This document shows positions 9,194 through 17,464 of a DNA stretch of 64,000 nucleotides, piece by piece; position 1 is the stretch's first letter, and the number at the start of each line of letters is the position of its first letter. Both the position numbers and the translations under genes were made by a program. The notes below the pieces were generated by a model. The model ran no database searches. It saw nothing but the letters and a program-made list of their open reading frames with translations, and was not told where the DNA came from. The DNA lies in NCBI GenBank assembly GCA_022828125.1, contig JAJEJD010000012.1, positions 118,501 through 182,500 of the forward strand, written 5' to 3'. This DNA is from a bacterium. Lineage in GTDB: Bacteria; UBA8248.

Positions 9194-9211
9194 GCGCGAA
9201 GCGGCGGCGAA

Positions 9212-9490
9212 GGGGTTGTTGAAGAACCCCTCCTCGATCGGTCGATTCCTCCCTCATCGGGGATGTTGAAAAAGCCTTTGTCAAAGGAGCAACCCCCCCT
9301 ACCCCCCCCTTGTCAGGGGGGTATAAAAAAGCAATGCCCCCGACGAGGGGGGTAAAAACAAAAAAGGTCCCCCCGACAGGGGGGAGCAATAAAAAGACCC
9401 CCCTGTTAAGGGGGGGTAGGGGGGGTTGGTTTTCAGGGCGAGAGGAGCGTCCCCTCTACCCCCTGAAAAGGGGTCTTTTTCAACCACCCG
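9212..9490. repeat. Composite inverted-repeat element (GTTGTTGAA type)
   Basis: This fills most of the 383-base gap before 9577. It starts GGGGTTGTTGAAGAACCCC, has an internal end GATGTTGAAAAAGCC near 9263, and closes with GGGTCTTTTTCAACCACC near 9471-9488. Between them are C- and G-tracts including repeats of TTGTCAGGGGGGTA. Flanks (CGGCGAAGG and CGGAGAACC) agree at six of nine positions, a possible decayed target duplication. Confidence 0.65.
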
Positions 9491-9576
9491 GAGAACCGCC
9501 CCCTTGCGCGGTGGTTTCGCGCCCTAGTATCATCTCGCCGAATCTTGCGCTCTATCCAATACCCGGAGGAAACCCG

Positions 9577-10047
9577 ATGAAAAAGACCCTGATCGCCGCT
9601 CTCATCCTCGGAGTCTGCATCACCTTGAGCGTCGGGGTGAATAAGGCCCGCGCGATGGACGACGCCGTCTCGAAGCACATGGTCGCCGAAGCGACCCTGA
9701 CGGCGCACTTCATCGCCGCAGCCGTCAAGGCGGGCATGAGTAAAGCCGATATTAACGCCGTCCTCGCCAAGGTGGCGAAGAATTCCGCCATATCGGAGTT
9801 CTGGATCAGCGACGAGAAGGGCCGGGTCGAGTTCACCAACGTTCCGGGAACGGGCTTCAAGTTCCCGACCGACGTGAACGCCAAGTCGCAGGCGGCGCCG
9901 TTCGCCGCACTCCTGAGCGGGGCCAAGAAGGTCGTCGTCCAGGGTTTTCAGCCGCGCGAGTTCGACGGCAAGTCCTTCAAGTACGTGGGCGTGGCTGGGG
10001 TGGACAAGGCCCGCATCGTGCAAGTCGGCGTGGCGGGGAAGAAATAG
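9577..10047 (+). CDS. Secreted protein with a Cache-like sensor fold, unknown role
   Basis: A 156-residue protein beginning MKKTLIAALILGVCITLSVG with a clear Sec signal peptide cleaved near Ala-Arg-Ala. The mature part has a helical segment followed by ISEFWISDEKGRVEFTNVPG, which resembles the strand-turn pattern of extracytoplasmic Cache/PAS ligand-binding domains. No transmembrane or signalling domain follows, so it would be a free periplasmic protein. The ATG at 9577 has GGAGG 6-7 bases upstream. Repeat elements flank it on both sides, isolating it transcriptionally. The function is not assigned. Confidence 0.65.
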   Translation: MKKTLIAALILGVCITLSVGVNKARAMDDAVSKHMVAEATLTAHFIAAAVKAGMSKADINAVLAKVAKNSAISEFWISDEKGRVEFTNVPGTGFKFPTDVNAKSQAAPFAALLSGAKKVVVQGFQPREFDGKSFKYVGVAGVDKARIVQVGVAGKK

Positions 10048-10283
10048 GGCTGTTGATAAAGTGCTCTTTTCAAAGCGTAGGGGGAGCGCCCCTCTCGACT
10101 GGAAAAGCACCCCCCCCTACCCCCCCTTGTCAGGGGTCAAAACCGACCGAAGAGGGAGGTTTTGCAAGACGATGTGTTTCTCGTCAATTGCTCATGCAAA
10201 CGCTCGTTCATCACTCGCGTTTGACCCCTGACAAGGGGGGGTAGGGGGGGGTGCTCCTTCGACAAAGACTTCTTCCACACCCC
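10048..10283. repeat. MITE-like repeat with C-tract inverted arms
   Basis: Left end GGCTGTTGATAAAGT and right end ACTTCTTCCACACC are imperfect inverted ends of the same family. Internal arms near 10105-10137 (CCCCCCTTGTCAGGGGTC) and 10222-10250 (GACCCCTGACAAGGGGGG) are inverted copies. It is non-coding and separates the secreted protein from pdxH. Confidence 0.65.
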
Positions 10284-10313
10284 TGAATCCGCCGCCTGAC
10301 TGAGCAATGAACG

Positions 10314-10973
10314 ATGAATGAAATGGATGAGAATTTAATCGAACAGATGGCGGCGGAAGCCCTCGACGTCGCGAGCGTCGATTCCGATCCCATCGAGCAG
10401 TTCCGACGCTGGTACGCGCAGGCGAAAAGCGCTGCGATCCCCCGCGAGGACGCGATGACCCTCGCTACGGTCGGAGCGGACGGCGCGCCCGCCGCCCGCA
10501 TCGTGCTGTACAAGGACCTCGCAGACTTAGGCTACGCGGAGGCGGACTTTCCCTTCTTCACGAACTACGAAAGCGACAAGGCCGGGCAGCTTGCGCGCGA
10601 CGCGAGGGCCGCCCTCGTTTTCCACTGGAAGCCCCCCGCCCGGCAGGTGCGCGCGGAGGGCGTCGTGGAAAAACTCCCCGCAGGGATTTCCGACGCCTAT
10701 TTCGCCACCCGCCCGCGCGCAAGCCAAATCGGCGCATGGGCGTCGCCACAGAGCCGCGTAGTCCCCTCCCGCACCTGGCTCGAAGAGGCAGAACGCGCCC
10801 TGGAACAAGAATACTCGGGGCAAGACGTTCCGCGCCCCCCCCACTGGGGCGGCTACGTCCTGAAGCCGCACTGCGTCGAGTTCTGGCAGCACCGCGACAG
10901 CCGCCTCCACGACCGCGTGCGCTACACGCTGGAAGAGGATGGTGGTTGGCGTGTCGAGAGACTCGGGCCGTAG
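10314..10973 (+). CDS. pdxH: Pyridoxamine 5'-phosphate oxidase
   Basis: A 219-residue FMN enzyme that oxidises pyridoxine or pyridoxamine 5'-phosphate to PLP. Family signatures in order: DPIEQFRRWYAQA, the FMN-binding RIVLYKDL and FFTNYESDKAGQL, VFHWKPPARQVRAEG, the RPRASQIGAWAS block, and the C-terminal signature from WGGYVLKP and EFWQHRDSRLHDR to WRVERLGP. Full length, with a complete C-terminal PdxH dimerisation region. It stands alone between a repeat and an intrinsic terminator. The start is ATG 10314; a second in-frame ATG at 10323 is possible. Confidence 0.95.
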   Translation: MNEMDENLIEQMAAEALDVASVDSDPIEQFRRWYAQAKSAAIPREDAMTLATVGADGAPAARIVLYKDLADLGYAEADFPFFTNYESDKAGQLARDARAALVFHWKPPARQVRAEGVVEKLPAGISDAYFATRPRASQIGAWASPQSRVVPSRTWLEEAERALEQEYSGQDVPRPPHWGGYVLKPHCVEFWQHRDSRLHDRVRYTLEEDGGWRVERLGP

Positions 10974-10983
10974 AAAAGAAAAA

Positions 10984-11004
10984 GCCCCCGAACGCTTCAG
11001 GGGC
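10984..11004. terminator. Hairpin after pdxH
   Basis: GCCCC and GGGGC pair, extended by GAA/TTC across one mismatch. The stronger T-tract lies on the minus-strand side (GGGGGCTTTTTC), so it may mainly stop antisense transcription into pdxH. Confidence 0.55.
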
Positions 11005-11083
11005 CTCTTGTCGACCGGGTAAGTCCCAATCCTTTGTAGTGAATCTATGAAAAATTCGGTTACGTGGTAAAGTCAACGCCGAA

Positions 11084-11131
11084 ATGATTATCTCGGTCCG
11101 TCACAGGAGTAAACAAGAGAAATGCCTATGA
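11084..11131 (+). pseudogene. 15-codon ORF, possible higB remnant
   Basis: An ATG at 11084 opens [15 protein letters not shown] and stops at 11129-11131, overlapping the HigA start. HigB toxins often begin MI-S-F-HK, so this may be the front of a deleted higB. It is too short for certainty. Confidence 0.25.
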
Positions 11132-11406
11132 AAAATTTACCCCATCCGGGCCTTTCCGTTCGTCATGACTGCCTGGAGCCGCTATCTTTAAGCGTGACGG
11201 AAGCCGCACGAAAGCTCGGCGTGAGCCGCAAGCAGCTCTCGAGCCTCGTCAACTGCCGTTCGGGCATCTCGCCCGAGATGGCGATTCGCCTGGACAAGGC
11301 CTTCGGCGGAGGAGCGGATGTATGGTACCGCCTCCAGACGGACTATGACTTCGCCCAGGCGATGAAGCGTGCGGATGAGATCGAGGTCGAGCGTGTCGTG
11401 GCGTAG
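11122..11406 (+). CDS. HigA-family antitoxin (XRE helix-turn-helix)
   Basis: A 94-residue HigA/VapI-type antitoxin: [37 protein letters not shown] spans the first half of the helix-turn-helix, then [26 protein letters not shown] completes it. Such proteins bind their own promoter and neutralise a HigB mRNA interferase encoded just upstream. Here no intact higB exists; only a 15-codon ORF overlaps the start. It may thus be an orphan regulator or a relic of a toxin-antitoxin pair. The start could be ATG 11122 or 11128. Confidence 0.85.
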   Translation: MPMKNLPHPGLSVRHDCLEPLSLSVTEAARKLGVSRKQLSSLVNCRSGISPEMAIRLDKAFGGGADVWYRLQTDYDFAQAMKRADEIEVERVVA

Positions 11407-11517
11407 ATTTCGGCCATGTACGAAAATGTCTCGTGTTGAATCCAGGATACGGGTATCGTAGGCTGTGGACGCCGCGTTAGAAGTTGTGTTTCACCACCGA
11501 GTCGGAGAAGTAAGGAT

Positions 11518-13062
11518 ATGACCGACCTCAACCCCCAGTATCCACTCGAACTCGAAGTAAAGAATTTCGGGCCGATAGCCGAAGCCAAAATCGACCTGCG
11601 TCCCCTCACCGTGTTCGTGGGCCCGAGCAACACAGGCAAATCTTATCTGGCGATCCTTATCTATGCGCTTCATCGGTTTTTTAGTGGTGGCGCGCGAGCT
11701 GATTACTTTCCCGATAGTTTTTTTCACCCCTTGGCACTGGATGAAGAACTGTCCAAAAAGCATTGGAACCGTCTGATCAAATCGTTGAAACATACATTCG
11801 TAGAGTCGCCGGACGAGGACAGCATTCTTGTGCCCGAACCTGTCGCCGATTTGATTTTTTCCTTTTTCTCTAAATCCGACATAAGGAACGGTAATCTCGC
11901 CGACGGGATTTTCAGATGCTTCGGCACCGGCGAACCGAAAGCATTGATCCGTAAGGGGAGTCAAGGAGGCGCACAGGTCGTTTTGCGCAAGTGTGTTTCG
12001 GAGGATTTAGAACCTATTGCGCACAAACTGATGATTTACGCCCGGGAAACTGTTCTCACGAAGAAGATTCCCAAGAAGATGCCTATACGGATCGATGTCA
12101 AGAATACAGGCAATGAATTTCGGAGCCAGCTTGAGTGGGTAAGGGCGTGGGCAAAGGAGTTGCTCTCGACAGACAGACCAAATCACGAGACGTTGGAACC
12201 CAGAATCGTACATTTAATAAAAGATTTGGCCGTCAACACGTTGACTTGCTTCGCCTCTCCCCTGCACCAGCCCGCATTTTATCTCCCTTCCTCCCGCACG
12301 GGCATAATGCACGCTCAGCGCGTGACCGTAAGCGCCTTGATCGAACGAGCAGCTAGGGCGGGTCTACCCCAGCCCTACCCTACTCCCATGCTTTCAGGCG
12401 TTCTGGCGGATTTTCTCGAACAGTTGATCAATCTCGACACGCATCCCCAGGATTTGAACCACGAGCGGAGCGACCTCGGCCGCAAGATCGAAAAAGCCAT
12501 TCTCGGCGGAACGGTGAACATCCAAAAATCGGAAAGTGGTTATCCACACTTCACCTATCGTCAGAAGGAATGGAAAGACGAGTTGCCCTTACTAAACGCC
12601 TCTTCCATGGTCTCGGAACTCGCGCCGGTGGTGCTGTATCTGAGACACGTGGTGCAGCCCGGCAACGTGCTGATTATCGAGGAGCCCGAATCGCACCTGC
12701 ACCCGGCGATGCAGGTCGAGTTCACCCGGCAACTCGCGGCGCTCGTGCGCGCGGGCGTTCGGGTGATCATCACGACGCACAGTGAATGGGTGCTCGAAGA
12801 ACTCGCCAACATCGTGCGGCTATCCGGCCTGTCAAAGACCGAGAGAAAAGGAATTGCAGGCGGGGACGTCGCCCTGCGGCCCGAGGAGGTGGGGGCATGG
12901 CTGTTTCAACCCAAGAACCGCCCCAGGGGGTCCGTCGTCAAGGAAATCCCGCTCGATGATGATTCGGGCCTTTTCCCGTCCGGTTTCGATGAGGTCGCCG
13001 TTGCGCTCCACAACAACTGGGCCGAGATATCCAGCCGAGATCGAGGTGGCGCGAACGGGTAA
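11518..13062 (+). CDS. AAA/ABC-type ATPase, OLD/RecF-like, candidate defence protein
   Basis: A 514-residue ATPase of the AAA15/AAA21 group. The N-terminus LELEVKNFGPIAEAKIDL leads into Walker A GPSNTGKS. Walker B and flanks appear near the C-terminus as NVLIIEEPESHLHPAMQ, followed by the switch IITTHSEWVLEEL. The central 300 residues, the coiled-coil/insert region, are AT-richer than the surroundings. No TOPRIM domain is visible, so it is not a full OLD nuclease. Its stop overlaps the next start (TAATG), so it is translationally coupled to the putative nuclease downstream, as in two-gene defence modules. Phage defence is an inference. Confidence 0.8.
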   Translation: MTDLNPQYPLELEVKNFGPIAEAKIDLRPLTVFVGPSNTGKSYLAILIYALHRFFSGGARADYFPDSFFHPLALDEELSKKHWNRLIKSLKHTFVESPDEDSILVPEPVADLIFSFFSKSDIRNGNLADGIFRCFGTGEPKALIRKGSQGGAQVVLRKCVSEDLEPIAHKLMIYARETVLTKKIPKKMPIRIDVKNTGNEFRSQLEWVRAWAKELLSTDRPNHETLEPRIVHLIKDLAVNTLTCFASPLHQPAFYLPSSRTGIMHAQRVTVSALIERAARAGLPQPYPTPMLSGVLADFLEQLINLDTHPQDLNHERSDLGRKIEKAILGGTVNIQKSESGYPHFTYRQKEWKDELPLLNASSMVSELAPVVLYLRHVVQPGNVLIIEEPESHLHPAMQVEFTRQLAALVRAGVRVIITTHSEWVLEELANIVRLSGLSKTERKGIAGGDVALRPEEVGAWLFQPKNRPRGSVVKEIPLDDDSGLFPSGFDEVAVALHNNWAEISSRDRGGANG

Positions 13063-13541
13063 TGGGACTAGTGGATGCAGTTCGCAAGGTGGTTCACAAG
13101 AAGTTTTCCAAGAAATGCCTCACAAGAAAATGTAGTAGGCCCGGTTGTGGTGTGTCCTTGAAAGGCGCGCCAAGCCCGCGCTTGATCATCGACTTCGATA
13201 AACCCGGTTCGCCTCTCGGCCAAAGCGATACACGCTGCGATTTCCTGTTCATCGCCGAAGATAACGATGAATCAGGCTGGGTTGCACCGTTGGAGTTGAA
13301 AAGCGGCGGCTTGGACGCCAGTCAAGCCATTAAGCAGCTTCGAGCAGGCGCCCGCGTGGCGGAAGAGATTGTTCCTCAGGACGAACCAGTACGATTTCGG
13401 CCCATCGCAGCACACCAAGGCATACATAGAGCCGAACTAATCAAGTTGAGAAACAAAGCGAGCAGAATCCGGTTTCGCGGGCAAATGGAGTACGCCCGAT
13501 TGATGTCGTGTGACGCTGCGTTAGTCGAAAAACTTCGCTAA
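13062..13541 (+). CDS. Putative PD-(D/E)XK-like nuclease partner of the ATPase
   Basis: A 159-residue protein with no named family that I recognise. Residues about 66-87 read RCDFLFIAE...WVAPLELKSG: an acidic residue on one strand, then E-L-K on the next, followed by a helix with QAIKQLRAGA. This is the core pattern of restriction-endonuclease-like folds. Three cysteines near residues 20-30 (CLTRKCSRPGC) plus Cys in RCDF could bind zinc or an Fe-S cluster. The ATG overlaps the ATPase stop codon. The likely role is the effector or DNA-binding half of an ATPase-nuclease module. Fold and activity are inferred from a short motif only. Confidence 0.6.
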   Translation: MGLVDAVRKVVHKKFSKKCLTRKCSRPGCGVSLKGAPSPRLIIDFDKPGSPLGQSDTRCDFLFIAEDNDESGWVAPLELKSGGLDASQAIKQLRAGARVAEEIVPQDEPVRFRPIAAHQGIHRAELIKLRNKASRIRFRGQMEYARLMSCDAALVEKLR

Positions 13542-13587
13542 TGGACACCAAACACTTGTAAGTCGCAAAACCGCTGTTGCAACACCC

Positions 13588-14304
13588 CTACGCCTTAATC
13601 CCCTGAATGCCCCAGGAGGTGTCTTTCGCCGTCACGAAGACGTAGTCCTCATCGCCCAGGATTTCGACCGAGTGGACGACGTCCGCCGGCATGTGGATGA
13701 TGTCGCCCGCGGTGACCGTCGCGGTCTCGCCGCCGATGGTCGCGCGCGCCGCACCCGAGAGGACGATGGCGAACTGCTCGTTGGGGTGTGAGTGCGGCTC
13801 GGCCTTCGCTCCTGCGGGAATGCGCATCTTGCCGAATATGATTCGCTCGCCCGTCACCCAGACGCCCTCGGTCGGGCTGTAGGCCTCGCCCGCCAGGCCC
13901 TTTTCCATCGCCTCGGTGTCGTAGAAGTAGGGAACGTGATCGGCGGTCTGCTTCATCTCGGTGGGCGTGCCTTCTATCGTCGTCGCGGTGTCTTTCGCCA
14001 CGATGAACTCGTAGTCCGTATCGCCGAGTATCTCGGCCGCGTGCACGGCGTTGGCGGGCCGGTAGGCGATGTCGCCGGGCGTCAGGACATGCACGTCGCC
14101 TTCGATGTTCAGGCGGCTGCTGCCCGCGAGGCAGTAGCCGAACTGCTCGTTCGCGTGGGCGTGCGCTTCCGAGTGCGTGCCAGCCGGCATGCGCATCTTG
14201 CCGAAGATGAGCCGCTCGCCCGTCACCCACGCGCCCGCCGCCGAGCTGTAGGCCGCGCCCGCCAGGTTCTTCGCCATCTCGTCCGTCTTGTAGAAATACG
14301 TCAT
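13588..14304 (-). CDS. Tandem-cupin (bicupin) protein
   Basis: A 238-residue protein made of two near-identical cupin halves (about residues 1-118 and 122-238), each beginning with a P/T-Y-FY-T-MA/E pattern. Metal-binding motif 1 is seen as HSEAHAHANEQFGYCLAG and as EPHSHPNEQFAIVLSG; motif 2 as PGDIAYRPANAVHAAE and AGDIIHMPADVVHSVE. All histidines and the glutamate are kept in both halves, so both may bind metal. Internal duplication is evident from shared stretches such as WVTGERxIFGKMRxPAG. It might be an isomerase, dioxygenase or sensor; no pathway neighbours help. Confidence 0.85.
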   Translation of the reverse strand: MTYFYKTDEMAKNLAGAAYSSAAGAWVTGERLIFGKMRMPAGTHSEAHAHANEQFGYCLAGSSRLNIEGDVHVLTPGDIAYRPANAVHAAEILGDTDYEFIVAKDTATTIEGTPTEMKQTADHVPYFYDTEAMEKGLAGEAYSPTEGVWVTGERIIFGKMRIPAGAKAEPHSHPNEQFAIVLSGAARATIGGETATVTAGDIIHMPADVVHSVEILGDEDYVFVTAKDTSWGIQGIKA

Positions 14305-14666
14305 GCGTCTCTTCTCCCTTTCCTGAAATGATCCGCCGCATGGGCGTCTCGCCTCTTATCCAAAGCGTGGAATATCGCCCATCCGTGCGATGCGGGCAAG
14401 GTCGGCGGGGACAACCGACTATGAAGGTGTAGGGGTCGTTCGCGAACGACTCCTGCGACGCAAAAAGGGATATGGCGCGCAACTGCGCCCGGACTATGGA
14501 ACCCACAGAATGGATAACGTATATTGGCACGAAATGGTCCAAAGGTTCCTCCCCGATGACAAGGACCCAAGGGGTCCTCTCCAGCCTCCAGCGATGGAAG
14601 CCGGAGTAGTCGGGGAGGTCGCTTTTTATGATCCGCTTTCATTAATCTACAGAAGGAATCGCCATA
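14305..14666. other. Gap with palindrome and a large multibranched hairpin
   Basis: Contains a palindrome at 14429-14455 (TAGGGGTCGTTCGCGAACGA...). At 14548-14556, CCTCCCCGA pairs with TCGGGGAGG at 14610-14618, enclosing a smaller hairpin (GGACCC/GGGTCC, 14563-14577) and followed by GCTTTTTA. It may be a terminator or a structured leader of the HEPN gene that starts 48 bases later. No gene is seen. Confidence 0.55.
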
Positions 14667-15359
14667 ATGACCCGAACCAGCGAGCAGATTCCCCAAAGCG
14701 AACACAACAAGGACAATAAACACCGAATCGATAGGGCACTTAGTTGGCTAAGGAAGAGTGAAGCTACCAAGTACGACGAAGAGAAATTCATTTGTCTGTG
14801 GATTGCGTTCAACGCAGCCTACGGCGTTGAAGGAACTGATGCGAATGAGGTTGAAACAGCGAAGTTCAAAAGTTTTTTAAGAAAGATCAGAAAATACGAT
14901 AAGCAGAACGATATAGGAGAAAGTTTCCTAGATTTGGATGATAAAGATTTAGAGCGAAAACCAATCCGGAATTTTTTGACAAACCGTCATGTATATAAAC
15001 CGTTCTGGAACTACGTGCGAGACAAACAAGATGACAACTGGAGTGAGCAATTTGATCGAGAAAACAACTCGGCATTGAACGCTTTGGATAACAAATTGAC
15101 GAATAATAATGAGGTAGACAAGGTATTCAACATAGTTTTCGAGCGTCTATACCAATTGCGCAACCAAGTTTTCCACGGAGGCGTAACTTGTGGCAAAAAT
15201 GGATTGGGATGGATTCAAATTAAGGATGGCGGCTGCATAATGGCAAAAATCGTTCCGGTGATTCTAAAGATCATGGATGCAAACCTCGATTACGATTGGG
15301 GAAAGATCGCTTTCCCGCGGATTGGTGGCAAACCATGGACTGGCGATAGCCCGTCGTAG
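14667..15359 (+). CDS. HEPN (Apea-like) domain protein, candidate RNase/defence factor
   Basis: A 230-residue protein from an AT-rich gene unlike its GC-rich neighbours, suggesting transfer. The front carries FICLWIAFNAAYG, and residues about 170-182 carry LYQLRNQVFHGG. This gives the R-x4-H motif (RNQVFH) of HEPN RNases in the context known from Apea-like HEPN proteins. Members cleave RNA in defence or toxin settings or act as nucleotidyl-transfer partners. No antitoxin nucleotidyltransferase (MNT) neighbour is present; the nearest small gene is an XRE regulator on the other strand. The start at ATG 14667 follows AGAAGGAATCGCCATA. Confidence 0.7.
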   Translation: MTRTSEQIPQSEHNKDNKHRIDRALSWLRKSEATKYDEEKFICLWIAFNAAYGVEGTDANEVETAKFKSFLRKIRKYDKQNDIGESFLDLDDKDLERKPIRNFLTNRHVYKPFWNYVRDKQDDNWSEQFDRENNSALNALDNKLTNNNEVDKVFNIVFERLYQLRNQVFHGGVTCGKNGLGWIQIKDGGCIMAKIVPVILKIMDANLDYDWGKIAFPRIGGKPWTGDSPS

Positions 15360-15372
15360 GAGCAGGTGGAAT

Positions 15373-15402
15373 TGTAGGGGTTGTTCGCGAACGACCCCTA
15401 CA
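15373..15402. repeat. Palindrome TGTAGGGG...CCCCTACA
   Basis: A nearly perfect 30-base palindrome centred on TTCGCGAA, just after the HEPN gene. The same type occurs at 14429-14455, 15811-15833 and 57270-57297. Confidence 0.8.
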
Positions 15403-15417
15403 GGATACATTACCCGC

Positions 15418-15711
15418 TTAGATCAGATCATCCACGGTGACGCCCAGGGCTTCGGCGATGGCGACCAGCGTCTTCGCCGAGCCTGTACGTTTGCCCGTCT
15501 CGATTTGGGAGAGGTAGACCGGGTGGATGCCGGCTGCGGCGGCCAGAGCGCCCTGCGTCATGCCGCGATGATCCCGATAGACGCGGATGGGATTCTGACC
15601 GGCCAGAAGGCGGTCCACGACCTCGGTGGGAAAGGACTCGCCCCCCTCCGCATCGGCGCGATCGTAAAGTTCCTCATCGCTCAATAACGCCTCGGCGTCC
15701 CTGTTCGACAT
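15418..15711 (-). CDS. XRE-family helix-turn-helix regulator, antitoxin-like
   Basis: A 97-residue protein with an acidic N-terminal tail (residues 1-35, including LLSDEELYDRADAE) and a C-terminal helix-turn-helix: NPIRVYRDHRGMTQGALAAA, then GIHPVYLSQIETGKRTGSAKTLVAIAEALGV. The layout with a PTEVVDRLLAGQNPIRVYR linker is typical of antitoxins paired with RelE-type toxins. No toxin gene is seen beside it, so it is either orphaned or acts as a solitary repressor. It is encoded opposite to the HEPN gene and converges with it. Confidence 0.8.
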   Translation of the reverse strand: MSNRDAEALLSDEELYDRADAEGGESFPTEVVDRLLAGQNPIRVYRDHRGMTQGALAAAAGIHPVYLSQIETGKRTGSAKTLVAIAEALGVTVDDLI

Positions 15712-16139
15712 GACGTTCTCCCCTCCCTCGTGCGCTTCACCGCATGAAACGATGTACGGCGCGTCGATGACGCACGCCGACTATCGCCCATCCATGCACG
15801 GCGGGCAAGCAGGGGTGTTCACGAACGACCCCTATATCATGAGGAACACAGAAGCCGCATACGGGATTGTTGAAAAACCCTCGTCGGTCAGGCGAGACGC
15901 AACGGTAGGGACAGGTCGCGACCTGTCCCTACGAAAGCAAAAGACGAAACCTCCGGATCCCCCCTCTCCTCTCTTTGGTCGGGTATGACGCCGGAATGAC
16001 GAGCCGGACCTTCATCCCATGCAGGTGCGCCGGTGCGCATTCCTCCCGATTGACGGGCGATGGAGTCCGTAATAGGTTCCCGGAAGACGGCGGCCCCCGA
16101 GGGCCGCGCGCAAACCCTTCGCGCCCGAGGGGAATTCCC
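15712..16139. other. Gap with two palindromes and a solo element end
   Basis: Holds a palindrome at 15811-15833, a solo TTGTTGAAAAA end near 15868, and a perfect 28-base palindrome at 15905-15932 made of GTAGGGACAGGTCG and its complement. No gene is seen before the barrel-protein start. Confidence 0.6.
15905..15932. repeat. Perfect 28-bp palindrome, GTAGGGACAGGTCG type
   Basis: Arms GTAGGGACAGGTCG/CGACCTGTCCCTAC. The identical palindrome is at 31619-31646, and a two-base variant is at 58628-58655. Confidence 0.85.
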
Positions 16140-16925
16140 ATGCCGAATCGCATCCCCACCGCCGCACCGTGGCGGCGGATGATTCTCCCGCTCTTCCTGG
16201 CGGCGCTCCTGCTTTCTCCCGTTCTCGCCTGCGCAGAAGGCTCCTACGTCCGCGCCGCCCTGGGCGTCGACTGGACGCGGGAGACGCGCTTTCGCGACGT
16301 CGACCCCACGCGCGAGGGCGTCGCCGCCCTCTACGGCGCCTCGATCGGAATCGACGGGAAACCGACGCAGACGGTGGGCGACTTCGGCTCCGGGGCGGGC
16401 TTCTCCCTCGGCCTGGGCCGCGCCGTCGCACCCGACCTGCGCCTCGAGGCCGCCGTCTCGTATCGCCCCGAGCTCACCTTCGAGGGCGACGCCAACTACC
16501 GCCGGACGCCGGGCAGCCAGTCCGTCACCGCCGACCTCTCGGCGACCTCGGCCATCCTCACGGCTTATCTGGACCTCCCGCGAATCGGCGGCCTGCGCCC
16601 GTTCATCGGGCTGGGCGGGGGCCTGTCCTACGCCCGCATCGGCCGGACGCTCATGCGCTTTCCGGGCCTCTCGCAGACGACCACCGTCCCGGGCGGGCGA
16701 AGCCTCAACTTCGCCTGGACCGCCTCGGCGGGCGTCGCCAAGCCGCTCACCGAGCGGCTCACCCTCGACGTCGCCTGGCGCTACACGGATTCGGGCGACG
16801 TGGAAACCGGCCAGGGGGACATCCGCGTCCTGCGCCCGGACCGCGACATCTCGGTCCTCATCGGCCAAACGCGCGCGCGCCTCACCGGCCACGGCGTATG
16901 GGTTTCCCTGCGCTACGCCTTTTAG
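16140..16925 (+). CDS. Outer-membrane beta-barrel protein (OmpW/OprF-porin-like)
   Basis: A 261-residue protein with a signal peptide (basic start, hydrophobic residues about 14-30, cleavage near CAEG) and alternating strands typical of an 8-stranded barrel. It ends GVWVSLRYAF, with the C-terminal aromatic residue recognised by the BAM machinery. Glycine-rich turns such as FIGLGGGLSYARIG match small OMP_b-brl domains. It might be an adhesin-like or structural porin; no substrate is implied. The ATG at 16140 follows GAGGGGAATTCCC. It stands alone, between palindromes upstream and the large repeat downstream. Confidence 0.8.
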   Translation: MPNRIPTAAPWRRMILPLFLAALLLSPVLACAEGSYVRAALGVDWTRETRFRDVDPTREGVAALYGASIGIDGKPTQTVGDFGSGAGFSLGLGRAVAPDLRLEAAVSYRPELTFEGDANYRRTPGSQSVTADLSATSAILTAYLDLPRIGGLRPFIGLGGGLSYARIGRTLMRFPGLSQTTTVPGGRSLNFAWTASAGVAKPLTERLTLDVAWRYTDSGDVETGQGDIRVLRPDRDISVLIGQTRARLTGHGVWVSLRYAF

Positions 16926-16977
16926 ACCGAGGGGAACGCTTCTGCAGGGCGACGAGGAATGTCGAAGCCGCACCCGC

Positions 16978-17402
16978 CGTCCGGGTTTCTATCCCTCGTG
17001 GGGGGCGCATTTCCCCGCATTTGCGGCGAAGCGCTCATTGCTCCCTCTCAGCACCCGGATGAAATTCTCTGCGTTTCGTTCGAAATCAACCCGCATTTTC
17101 CCGCATTTGCCGTCGCGCTCCCCGGGGCGCGAACGCGTATGATGGCGAAGCCGGGCACTTCGCTCGGGGCCGATGGAATTTCCATAAAATTCGATAAATA
17201 TCGATAAATTCACGGGGTTTTTCGATAAATTTCTGAAAATTAAATTCTTGGGAAATGACGCCGCGGAATCCGGGCGCAGGGAGATTCTGCCACGGCCCAC
17301 GCCTCACGCGATGACGGCAAATGCGGGGATTTGCGGGCAGTTGCGGGGGAAGTGAGCGGAAATTTCGCGAACCGGCGGTTTTATCGTAGAGTCGGGGGCG
17401 GT
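16978..17402. repeat. Large dispersed repeat, copy A (about 420 bp)
   Basis: This stretch matches, in reverse complement, 30933-31358. The best-kept blocks are GCATTTGCGGCGAAGCGCTC, CGTTCGAAATCAACCCGCAT, TTCACGGGGTTTTTCGATAA, ATTCTGCCACGGCCCACGCC and CGGCGGTTTTATCGTAGA. An open frame of about 93 codons on the minus strand (17300-16989) is also open in copy B, but codon differences are mostly replacing, so coding is doubtful. It lies between the convergent barrel gene and M24 peptidase. Confidence 0.85.
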
Positions 17403-17464
17403 TCGCACGCCGACGCGTTTCGGCGGATCTGTCGCAAATAATTGATTCTTAATATGTTATGAAT

